Source: an uncultured Lentisphaerota bacterium
GTDB taxonomy: Bacteria > Verrucomicrobiota > Lentisphaeria > Oligosphaerales > CAITYL01
Direction: 5' to 3'
Assembly (NCBI GenBank): GCA_903896595.1
Contig: CAITYL010000365.1
Span: forward strand, 1-44,087
Length of the DNA stretch: 44,087 nucleotides
Both the position numbers and the translations under genes were made by a program. This document shows, one piece after another, positions 7,515-14,444 of the stretch; positions within the stretch are counted from its first letter, which is position 1, and each line of letters starts with the position of its first letter. Below the pieces are notes generated by a model. It was not told the DNA's origin, did no database searches, and saw nothing but the letters and a program-made list of their open reading frames with translations.

Positions 7515-7722
7515 GTGCTTTCAAAAGTAATGTGATTTTCCCGTCCTCGGGAGCCGCCCGTCCTCGGGCGGACGAACCCGTCATCGTCGGAGACGTGCCT
7601 ACTTGGGTTGGCGAACGGTCCCCCAATAAAAAGGACGGAACTGATGTGACGCCATCGAGGTCCGCCCGAGGACGGGCGGCTCCCGGTCTTGAAATAACGC
7701 CGATACTAAAAAACCGCAGAGG
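7515..7722 (+). repeat. Dispersed repeat family A, copy 2 (full)
   Basis: This is the longest copy. Its left part matches the reverse complement of 1-154 and its right part (7632-7722) matches 38596-38686. It contains two large hairpins, one at GGGAGCCGCCCGTCC/TCGGGCGGACG and one at TCCGCCCGAGGACGGGCGG. The element ends in the GAGGAG ribosome binding site of the following flavoprotein gene, so it forms the whole leader of that gene. It fills the 254-base cooF to flavoprotein gap. Confidence 0.85.
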
Positions 7723-7735
7723 AGACTTGGCAACC

Positions 7736-8992
7736 ATGAATTACGTCATCATCGGCGGCAGTGCCGCCAGCACGGCGGCAGCCCGCGAAATCCGCCAACG
7801 CGACCCGGGCGGGCGGATCCGCCTGTTCACGCGCGATCCGGCCTTCTATTCCCGATGCCAGCTGCATCTCCTCGCCAGCGGCCACCGGCAAGTCGCCCAG
7901 GCCAATTTCCTCCCTCACGCCTGGGCGGAACGCTTCCGGATCGAGGTCTTCCATGACGATGCGGTCACCGGCATTGACACCGGTCAACAACGGGTGCGGA
8001 CCAGCGCGGGGCGGGAAGCGGCCTATGACCGGCTGCTGATCGCCACCGGGGCACGGACCGCGCTGCCGCCCGTGGCCGGCCTGGCCGGGAGCCGGACGTT
8101 CGGTTTCCGCGACCTGGCCGACGCCGAGGCCCTCCGCGCCGCGCTCCCCGGCGGGGGCCGCCTCGTCATCATCGGCGCCGGCCTGGTCGGTTGCGAACTC
8201 GCGGCGGAACTCGCCCGCGACGGACATCGCGTCAGCCTGGTTGAAATGGCCCCGCACCCGTTGCCGCTGCAACTGGAAGCGGAAACCGGCGCCCTGGCCG
8301 CCTCGCTGCTAAGCGCCGCCGGCATCGACCTGCACTGTCAGGACCGCGTCGCCCGGGTGGAACGCGATGCGGCCGGGTTGCCCGTGGCGGTGCATCTGGC
8401 GTCCGGCACCGCCCTGCCGGCGGATCTGATGGTCGTCGCCGCCGGCGTCAAGGCCAACACGGAACTGGCCACCGGCGTCGGCATCACCACCAACCGCGGC
8501 ATTCTCATTGACCGCCAGTGCCGCACCAACCTCCCCGCCATTTTCGCTGCGGGAGATGTGACCGAAAGCGAGGATGTCATTGTCCATCAAATCATGCCCA
8601 GCGCGATCTGGCCCGCCGCCGTGCGGCAGGGGCAAGTGGCTGGAGCGGTCATGGCGGGGGATACGGATTCACTGGCCCGCAATACCGGACTGCGCGCCTC
8701 CGTCTCCCTGTGCGGCACCAGCGTGGTCGCCATTGGCCCGGTCAACCAGGCAACGGCGGACCACTGGACCAAACGCGTCTACCGCTACCGCAACAGCCGG
8801 GGGCACCGTTGCGTCAAGATCTTCTTCACCGACGGCTGCCGCCTGAAAGCCGCCATCCTCTGGGGCGAGATCACCAATGCCGGCGTCTACGGCGAAGCCA
8901 TTATCAACGGGCGCGATATCCATGACGAACAGATCGTCATGCCCGACCTCGACGGTGCCCGCCGCGGCATCGCCGAACTCTCCATTCGTTGA
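7736..8992 (+). CDS. FAD-dependent NAD(P) oxidoreductase of the CODH cluster
   Basis: This 418-residue protein is a pyridine nucleotide-disulfide oxidoreductase-type flavoprotein. An FAD-binding fold opens with VIIGGSAASTAAA, an internal NAD(P) fold starts near residue 143 with VIIGAGLVGCELAAELA, and the second FAD motif is IFAAGDVTE. A C-terminal domain of about 110 residues follows. CooS-CooF-FAD/NAD oxidoreductase clusters are known in other anaerobes and are thought to pass electrons from CO to NAD(P). The ATG at 7736 has a good GAGGAG site; the reading frame stays open further upstream only because it runs through a dispersed repeat. It is separated from cooF by that repeat, so it could be transcribed partly on its own. 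Confidence 0.88.
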   Translation: MNYVIIGGSAASTAAAREIRQRDPGGRIRLFTRDPAFYSRCQLHLLASGHRQVAQANFLPHAWAERFRIEVFHDDAVTGIDTGQQRVRTSAGREAAYDRLLIATGARTALPPVAGLAGSRTFGFRDLADAEALRAALPGGGRLVIIGAGLVGCELAAELARDGHRVSLVEMAPHPLPLQLEAETGALAASLLSAAGIDLHCQDRVARVERDAAGLPVAVHLASGTALPADLMVVAAGVKANTELATGVGITTNRGILIDRQCRTNLPAIFAAGDVTESEDVIVHQIMPSAIWPAAVRQGQVAGAVMAGDTDSLARNTGLRASVSLCGTSVVAIGPVNQATADHWTKRVYRYRNSRGHRCVKIFFTDGCRLKAAILWGEITNAGVYGEAIINGRDIHDEQIVMPDLDGARRGIAELSIR

Positions 8993-9026
8993 ACATTCCC
9001 CAAATCCCCCCCCAGGAGTCTCCCTC

Positions 9027-9281
9027 ATGAGCACACTCATCATCGAACAATGTCCTGAAACCGGCATCGCCTCCATCGTGCGCGACAGTGGCGCCAAGGT
9101 CGACCTCATGCCGGATGAAGTCGGCGAACTCCGCACGCCATCGGGCGCGGAAGCCATCCGTGCCGTGATCGCCAACGCCGACGCCGGTTTCGCCGCCTCG
9201 CTGACCCTTCTCGAACTCGCCCAGATCGCCACGGTGTTTGGCGGCGGCGCGTGCTCCTGTTCCGGCAGTTGCCAACACTGA
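9027..9281 (+). CDS. Small protein with C-terminal Cys cluster, CODH operon
   Basis: I do not recognise this 84-residue protein. It follows the flavoprotein gene by 34 bases with a strong AGGAG site, so it is very likely the last gene of the CODH operon. A single Cys9 near the start (IIEQCPETG) and a terminal CSCSGSCQH (Cys76, 78, 82) suggest a metal or Fe-S site; the middle is a mixed region with a predicted helix around LTLLELAQIATVF. No signal peptide is visible. Possible roles are nickel delivery, cluster assembly or electron transfer, but none of these can be shown from sequence. It does not resemble CooT or CooJ as I know them. Confidence 0.75.
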   Translation: MSTLIIEQCPETGIASIVRDSGAKVDLMPDEVGELRTPSGAEAIRAVIANADAGFAASLTLLELAQIATVFGGGACSCSGSCQH

Positions 9282-9341
9282 GTTTCCTCCGGCCACAGGC
9301 TTGCCATCTGGATTACGACAGGTTAACGTTTCCGAATGAAA

Positions 9342-9396
9342 GGCATAACCGTGCGAAACCTGGCCTCTCACGCCTGAGAACAGGCACGGTGATGCC
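9342..9396 (+). other. Long imperfect hairpin in leader of first GT2 gene
   Basis: GGCATAACCGTGC (9342-9354) pairs with GCACGGTGATGCC (9384-9396) with one mismatch, with an inner CCTG/CAGG pairing. It lies 15 bases before the GT2 start codon and has no T run, so it is more likely a leader structure or repeat than a terminator. Confidence 0.45.
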
Positions 9397-9411
9397 AAAC
9401 CAAGGCCTGTC

Positions 9412-10137
9412 ATGCCCGCGCCGAAAATAAGCGTGATCGTGCCCTGCTATAATGCCGGGGGGTTTATCGGCGCGGCGCTCGCCAGCATTCGCCGCCAACG
9501 CTACGTCCCGATCGAGATTATCGTCGTTGACGACGGTTCGACCGACGCCCTCGCCGAACGCCTTACGCCACTGGGTGACGACATCGTTTTCCTGCGTCAG
9601 GACAATCGGGGGCCGGCCGCCGCGCGCAACGCCGGACTGAAACGGGCCAGCGGCGACTATATCGCCTTTCTCGACGCCGATGACCTGTGGCCGGACGGCA
9701 AATTGGCCCTGCAAACCGCTTGGCTTGAGCGGCAACCGGAGCTCGACTTGGTCACGGGGCGCATTCAGTATGTCCGGCTCGCGGGCGCCCGGGAGCAGGC
9801 CATCCGTTTCGAGGACGGGGACAAGGTCACCAGCGTTTACCTGGGCGCGCTGCTGGCGCGGCGGGCGCTGTTCGACAAGGTCGGTCAGTTCGATGAAACC
9901 CTGCGGTTCAGCGAGGATCATGATTGGTATTTGCGGGTGCGCGAGAGCGGGGCCATCACCCTGACCCTAAAGGACGTCACGCTGATCTACCGCCAGCACG
10001 CGGGCAATATGACGCGCGACAAGAATCTGAGGGATCTCGACATGGTCCGGGTCCTCAGGCAATCCATTGCACGACGGAAGGCCTTGCATGGCGTGGCCGC
10101 CGACCTGCCACCGATGAAAGAGCCGGGCGATGCCTAA
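9412..10137 (+). CDS. Glycosyltransferase family 2
   Basis: A 241-residue GT-A fold glycosyltransferase that should transfer a sugar from a nucleotide-sugar donor. The N-terminus ISVIVPCYNAGGFIGAAL, the first aspartates VVDDGSTD, the AARNAGLKRASGDYIAFLDADD segment around the DxD-like metal site, and a later SEDHDWYLRV that fits the catalytic ED motif are all present. No membrane segment is visible. An AAGG site lies six bases before the ATG. It overlaps the next, similar gene by eight bases, so the two are co-translated. The acceptor is unknown; surface polysaccharide or protein glycosylation is plausible. Confidence 0.93.
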   Translation: MPAPKISVIVPCYNAGGFIGAALASIRRQRYVPIEIIVVDDGSTDALAERLTPLGDDIVFLRQDNRGPAAARNAGLKRASGDYIAFLDADDLWPDGKLALQTAWLERQPELDLVTGRIQYVRLAGAREQAIRFEDGDKVTSVYLGALLARRALFDKVGQFDETLRFSEDHDWYLRVRESGAITLTLKDVTLIYRQHAGNMTRDKNLRDLDMVRVLRQSIARRKALHGVAADLPPMKEPGDA

Positions 10138-10834
10138 TCTGCCGATGGTCAGCGTCATCATTCCCGTTTATAATGGCGCCGCGCATTTGCGCGACACGCT
10201 CGACAGCCTGCTGGCACAGGAGTATCCGGCGTTGGAAGTTATCGTGGTCGACGACCAGTCAACGGACACCAGCCTGGATCTCGCGCGGTCGTATGGCGAC
10301 CGGTTGACCGTGATCACGCAAGCCAATCAGGGCGTCGCGGGAGCGCGCAACACCGGCATCAAGCGCGCGACGGGCAAATACCTTACTTTCTGCGATCAGG
10401 ACGATTTATGGAGCCCGGGCAAGACGGCAACCCAGGTGTCCTACCTGGAGGCGCACCCGGAGTGCGCCTATGTCCTGTCGCGCATGGCCTTTTTTCTCCA
10501 TCCCGGAGTGGAACGCCCGTCCTGGCTCAAGCCAAGCCTGCTGGAAGGCGATTATCCCGGTTATCATCTGGGTGCCATGCTGGCGCGGCGCGAGTTGTTC
10601 AAGACGGAGGGAGCGCTGGATGCGGCCCACCGTTACACCGATGATGTCAGTTGGTTCTTTGAAGCCAAGGATCGCGGCATCCCGATGCGGCATTTGCCGG
10701 AAGTGGTGTTGTTCCGGCGCGTGCATGGCGGCAATAATTCGGCGCAGGTCACGTCCTTGCACCGGGAACTGCTGGCGATTGCCAAACGGTCGATCGCCCA
10801 TCAACGCCGCGCGGCCGCGGCTAGCCCGAATTAG
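10130..10834 (+). CDS. Glycosyltransferase family 2 (paralogue)
   Basis: A 234-residue GT2 enzyme homologous to the preceding gene and probably its duplicate: VSVIIPVYNGAAHLRDTLDS, VVDDQSTDTS, GVAGARNTGIKRATGKYLTF then CDQDD in place of the usual DADD. The late catalytic-type motif is YTDDVSWFFEA. Its start lies within the end of the previous gene. The predicted length is short for GT2, as in its neighbour, and no C-terminal membrane segment is seen. The two may act in sequence on one glycan. Confidence 0.92.
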   Translation: MPNLPMVSVIIPVYNGAAHLRDTLDSLLAQEYPALEVIVVDDQSTDTSLDLARSYGDRLTVITQANQGVAGARNTGIKRATGKYLTFCDQDDLWSPGKTATQVSYLEAHPECAYVLSRMAFFLHPGVERPSWLKPSLLEGDYPGYHLGAMLARRELFKTEGALDAAHRYTDDVSWFFEAKDRGIPMRHLPEVVLFRRVHGGNNSAQVTSLHRELLAIAKRSIAHQRRAAAASPN

Positions 10835-10845
10835 TCACCGTCGGT

Positions 10846-10884
10846 CGATTAACCGCGAGAGAACGCAGAGAGCGCGAAAGAAAA
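10846..10884. repeat. Dispersed repeat family B, copy 1
   Basis: CGATTAACCGCGAGAGAACG followed by CAGAGAGCGCGAAAG closely matches 43867-43905. This purine-rich motif sits alone in the 126-base gap between the second GT2 gene and the DUF1634 gene, with no other feature seen there. Confidence 0.7.
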
Positions 10885-10960
10885 ATCCGTACCCGCCTTT
10901 TCTTTTGCGATCTATTGCGATCTTTCGTGGTAAATCCGAACGTGTAGCGGTTACAACGTA

Positions 10961-11251
10961 TTAGAGCAGGACGGCGATGAGCAACAGGGACAGCACCACC
11001 AGGGCGGCCAGGGTGAAAGCGTATTCTTTGGCCCGCCAATAGCCAAAGGCCAGCATGGCCACCCGCGCCACGGGCGTCAGAATCAGTGCCACCACGCCGG
11101 CCAAAAACCAGTTTCCGGCCGCGGCCGGATGGGCCAGCAGGCGCAACGCCAGCCCCACGGCAAAACAAGCCAACGCCAGCCAGACGCCAATCTGCAGCGT
11201 CCGCTGGATCAACCGCCCGACCTCCCGTTCCGTGACCACCGCCGTCTTCAT
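10961..11251 (-). CDS. DUF1634 small membrane protein
   Basis: A 96-residue protein with three predicted membrane helices (about 20-40, 47-68 and 78-96) after a short cytoplasmic start containing REVGRLIQRTLQIGVWLAL. It matches my memory of the DUF1634 family, whose members usually sit next to TSUP (TauE/SafE, DUF81) transporters, exactly as here. A GAGGAA site precedes the ATG. It is downstream of the TSUP gene on the same strand, with a 173-base spacer. Function is unknown; a partner or stabilising subunit of the exporter is the usual guess. Confidence 0.85.
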   Translation of the reverse strand: MKTAVVTEREVGRLIQRTLQIGVWLALACFAVGLALRLLAHPAAAGNWFLAGVVALILTPVARVAMLAFGYWRAKEYAFTLAALVVLSLLLIAVLL

Positions 11252-11292
11252 CGTTGCCAGTTCCTCATCTAGTACCTTGTAAAAACGTAAAA

Positions 11293-11330
11293 CTTCGGAT
11301 TCACCACGAAGACACGAAGAGCACGAAGAT
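11293..11330. repeat. Dispersed repeat family C, copy 1
   Basis: CTTCGGATTCACCACGAAGA followed by CACGAAGAGCACGAAG lies between the TSUP and DUF1634 genes. A close copy is at 37646-37672 in the uvrA leader. CACGAAGA units recur within it. The rest of the 173-base spacer shows nothing I can name. Confidence 0.75.
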
Positions 11331-11424
11331 AAATCGAAGTTGTGTTTTTGGCGCTCATTTTACCATTTCCAGGCAAATTCAAAATTTTCGGGAAATAACA
11401 AATTCCGTTCTAAGATGGCACCGT

Positions 11425-12291
11425 TCATTGGAACGCCTTGGACAGCATTTTGGCCGCCACCAGCACCATCAGGACGGCAAAGGCCATCTGCAGTTTTTCC
11501 GCGCGGATCTTGTAGAGCACCCGGATGCCCACGAACGAGCCCAGCAACACCCCGACCACCACGGTGGCGGCCAGGTCGGGCAGGATCAGTCCCTGGCGGA
11601 GAAAGATCAGCGCGCTGGCGGCGGCACTGACGCCGATCAGAAAATTACTGGTGGCGGTCGCCGCCTTGATTGGCACCCCGCACACCAAATTCATCACCGG
11701 CACCTGAATGATCCCGCCCCCCAAGCCGAGGAGACCGGACATCGCCCCGGCCACCAGCGAGGCGCCGGCGGCGGGCACGAGGTTGCGCACGGCGTAGGGG
11801 ATCTTGGCACCGACGGCCGGATCATGGAACTCCGTGTCGAAGCGGCCGGGCGCCAGATGCCCAATCGTCGTCCGGTCCGCCGCGGCGGCGGGCAGTGCCG
11901 CCCGCCGCAAGGTCCGCCAGCCCTTCCAGAACATCAGCACCGCCACCGGCCCCAGCATCACCGCGAACAAGGTTTGCAGCCAGTGTGCCGGCAGGGCATT
12001 CAGCAGCAGGGCGCCGCCAATCGCCCCGACCGCGGTGGTCATTTCCAAGACAATCCCCAGCCGCATGTTGGTCAGGCCCCGTTCCACATTGACCGCGGCC
12101 ACGGCGCTTGAGGTGGCGATGATCGCCACCAGGGACACGGCGATCGCCTGCTGGATCGGCAACTTCAACACCAGCACCAGCAACGGCACAATGAACACCC
12201 CGCCGCCAATGCCCAGCACGGACCCCAGCACCCCGATGAAAAATCCGCTGACCATCAGCATCAAAATGGTCAGGCCATGCCATTCGCTCAT
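11425..12291 (-). CDS. TSUP family (TauE/SafE-type) anion exporter
   Basis: A 288-residue integral membrane protein of the TSUP family, which moves sulfite, sulfonates, sulfoacetate or related anions. It has about eight helices arranged as two repeats, each opening with the family glycine motif: GVLGSVLGIGGGVFIVPLL in the first half and AMSGLLGLGGGIIQVPVMN in the second. Length is normal. An AAAGGAC site lies upstream of the ATG. The downstream DUF1634 gene is the common partner. A link to sulfur metabolism (metY lies at the far end of this window) is possible but not adjacent. Confidence 0.92.
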   Translation of the reverse strand: MSEWHGLTILMLMVSGFFIGVLGSVLGIGGGVFIVPLLVLVLKLPIQQAIAVSLVAIIATSSAVAAVNVERGLTNMRLGIVLEMTTAVGAIGGALLLNALPAHWLQTLFAVMLGPVAVLMFWKGWRTLRRAALPAAAADRTTIGHLAPGRFDTEFHDPAVGAKIPYAVRNLVPAAGASLVAGAMSGLLGLGGGIIQVPVMNLVCGVPIKAATATSNFLIGVSAAASALIFLRQGLILPDLAATVVVGVLLGSFVGIRVLYKIRAEKLQMAFAVLMVLVAAKMLSKAFQ

Positions 12292-12417
12292 CTGAACGTC
12301 GTCCTTTTACCCCCGGCCGGAGTGGAACCATCCCAACTTCAGCGCAAGGGCGTGTACCAGTCGGGAAAGATAGCGCCAAAAATTGGAGATGTCAGACGGG
12401 CGTTACGGCGCGTCCCA

Positions 12418-12439
12418 GGCAGGCAAGAATGCCTGCCCC
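12418..12439. repeat. Palindrome family D, copy 1
   Basis: GGCAGGCA-AGAA-TGCCTGCC is a perfect 8-bp hairpin followed by CC. An identical 22-base copy in the same orientation is at 12763-12784. The two bracket the larger palindromic element at 12475-12726. Confidence 0.8.
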
Positions 12440-12474
12440 TGGAGTTTGGCAGAACTCCACGGTTGCGGTTTTCC

Positions 12475-12726
12475 CGTCCCAGCGGGACGGGGCGGGAATA
12501 GGCAGGGGCTTCAGCCCCTGTTTTGCCCCCCCCCATTTCGCGTGCCGCAGGTACGCGGCGAAGGGGGCCAGGCAGGGTTGCCGCGATAATTTAACACATC
12601 CCCATGGCTTTCGCGGTCAGAGTGGCCGTACGGTTCGCGGCGTACCTGACGGCACGCCTTTTTTGATTTACTGGAACAGGGGCTGAAGCCCCTGCCTATT
12701 GCCGTTCGGTCCCTACGGGACGAAAT
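12475..12726. repeat. Long palindromic element family E, copy 1
   Basis: Nested inverted repeats face each other: GGCAGGGGCTTCAGCCCCTG (12501-12520) with its complement at 12677-12696, and GCGTGCCGCAGGTACGCGGCG with a related complement at 12637-12657. Short GTCCC/GGGAC blocks form the outer ends. The centre (12561-12630) is unrelated to the centre of the second copy at 42043-42292. The element occupies most of the 533-base gap before the unknown gene at 12825. Confidence 0.8.
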
Positions 12727-12762
12727 CCGCCAAAGGTTCCTGTACTTGTGCCAAATTCCAGA

Positions 12763-12784
12763 GGCAGGCAAGAATGCCTGCCCC
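12763..12784. repeat. Palindrome family D, copy 2
   Basis: Identical to 12418-12439. It ends 40 bases before the chosen start of the next gene, and any further upstream start of that gene would be coded by repeat DNA. Confidence 0.8.
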
Positions 12785-12824
12785 ACGGTTTGCACTCTTC
12801 CGAAGCGGTTGCAGAGTACCTGGC

Positions 12825-14444
12825 ATGCCACCTGAAGCGTCATCGGAACGTGTGACCCGGTTCTTGGAACGGCTGGCGGTGTTGCGCCGCCTGAACCCGG
12901 ACCTGGCCCGCCTGGAACAGCCGGAGTTGCTGGCCGCCGCGGCGGAACTGCCCCCGGCGGCGTTTGATGCCGTCACCGCGTTTGCCGCCGAACTGGTCCA
13001 GCTTCATCACGACAGCCCGTGGAAGCGGGCGGAAGCCCGCCTGTTGGAAGATTATTTTCAGCGCCTGGACAGCACCGCCCGCGGCCTGACCTCGGGCCGG
13101 CCCGCCGACAGCATGGAGGCCACGGCTCCCGGCGCCGCCAGCACCCTGGCGCTGGTCAGTCCGCGCCCGTTCTCTCATTTGGAATGGTGCCGGATCCACA
13201 CCCGGGCCGCCCTGCCCAAACCGCTGCTTCAGGGCGTCCATGCCGCCAGTGAACGCAACCGTACCACCAGCAGTGTGTTCGACACCTTGTTCACCGTCCT
13301 GCACCGGCTGGACAGCCGCCGCGCCTTTGCCTGGGAATTGGCGTTTCTCAAAAGCCAGGAGGGACGCTTGGACCCCGACCTTACCCGCGACCTGCTCCAC
13401 GTCTGGCAACACGAACCCGAGCCGCCGGCCGCCGCCCTGGCCTGGGCCTTGAAATGGGCGGCTGATGACAATGTGGAGCGGCAGTGGCCGGCCGTCACCG
13501 CGGCCGCCGACCTGCTGCTGCGCCGCACGGCCCTGCAACGCTGGTCCGCCCTCGCCGCCGCCCTGCCCCCCCTGAATGCGTTCCGCCAACTGCGCCGTCA
13601 CACCGCCCGTGCCGGCGCCGACAGCGATGAGCCGTTCCGTGTCTGGTGCGAGGCGGCCGCCGCCGAGATTGGCGACCGGGTGCGGTTTTTTCTCGACACC
13701 GGCGACCACCTGGCCGCGTCCCCGGCCGAAGCCGCCACCATGGGCCCGGCGGACTGGCGGCGGGCCGCGCTCCGGCGTGAACTGGAGGCGGTCACCGCCC
13801 TCTTCACCCCGGTCCTGCTGCTGGCCGACCTGCCCCTCAACACGGCCGGCGGCACTCGCTGTTTGGCCCTCTCCCTGTTCGGGTTCGCCCCTGACCGCGA
13901 GGACGCCTGGCGCCGCCGTTTTGAAGAACAGGCCGCCCGCGCCATCCGCCGGCTGTTCCTCTGGGGGCTGCGCCAGGGTACGCCCGCCGGTCTCATTATC
14001 AAACGCTTGTGTTTCGACGACGAGGTCCTGTGGCGCCAGCTCGCCGGCACTCTCGACCTGAACAGCAAAGAATTCGACTCCCTGCCCCAGCGCGAGCGGG
14101 TGATCGCGCGCCTGGCCGTCCATTACCTGTCACGGCGCGAGACCCGCCTGATGGCAACCGAAATCGGCCGGCGCTACCGGTCGCTCATGCGCGCCCTGCA
14201 CGCGGATCATCTGCACCGGCTCCTCGGCGAGGCGCCCCCGGCGCCCCCGCCCGGCGCTCCCACCCTGGCCGATATCATGGGGCTGGCCGCCGAGGCCCGC
14301 CGTTACCTGGCGCGCCGGCGCGACCTGCAGCTCGACCTTGACGAACTGACCGCCGCCGAACTCGCCTTCGTCACCGCCGTTCGCCAGCGCCGACTCCGCC
14401 TCATCCGTGAGTTCATTTCCGCCGCAGAAACTGGTACCCGTTAA
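12825..14444 (+). CDS. Conserved-looking protein of unknown function, 539 residues
   Basis: I do not recognise this protein. It is almost entirely predicted helix, rich in Ala, Leu and Arg, with no membrane segment, signal peptide or catalytic motif that I can name. Recurrent patterns such as ERVTRFLERLAVLRRLNPDL and the C-terminal ELAFVTAVRQRRLRLIREF suggest a solenoid or helical bundle. I chose the ATG at 12825 (MPPEASSERV) because the region upstream is dispersed-repeat DNA; there is no strong ribosome binding site. Codon use matches the neighbours and the frame is open for 1.6 kb, so it is a real gene. Its last 32 bases overlap the convergent membrane-protein gene. Confidence 0.75.
   Translation: MPPEASSERVTRFLERLAVLRRLNPDLARLEQPELLAAAAELPPAAFDAVTAFAAELVQLHHDSPWKRAEARLLEDYFQRLDSTARGLTSGRPADSMEATAPGAASTLALVSPRPFSHLEWCRIHTRAALPKPLLQGVHAASERNRTTSSVFDTLFTVLHRLDSRRAFAWELAFLKSQEGRLDPDLTRDLLHVWQHEPEPPAAALAWALKWAADDNVERQWPAVTAAADLLLRRTALQRWSALAAALPPLNAFRQLRRHTARAGADSDEPFRVWCEAAAAEIGDRVRFFLDTGDHLAASPAEAATMGPADWRRAALRRELEAVTALFTPVLLLADLPLNTAGGTRCLALSLFGFAPDREDAWRRRFEEQAARAIRRLFLWGLRQGTPAGLIIKRLCFDDEVLWRQLAGTLDLNSKEFDSLPQRERVIARLAVHYLSRRETRLMATEIGRRYRSLMRALHADHLHRLLGEAPPAPPPGAPTLADIMGLAAEARRYLARRRDLQLDLDELTAAELAFVTAVRQRRLRLIREFISAAETGTR

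Noticed and set aside
7532-7735. Upstream in-frame extension of the flavoprotein
   Set aside because: The 68 extra codons are translated repeat family A; the ATG at 7736 has a strong ribosome binding site and starts the FAD motif directly.
9282-9411. Terminator between the CODH operon and the GT2 genes
   Set aside because: A 13-bp hairpin is present (9342-9396) but with no T run on either side, so whether transcription ends here cannot be told.
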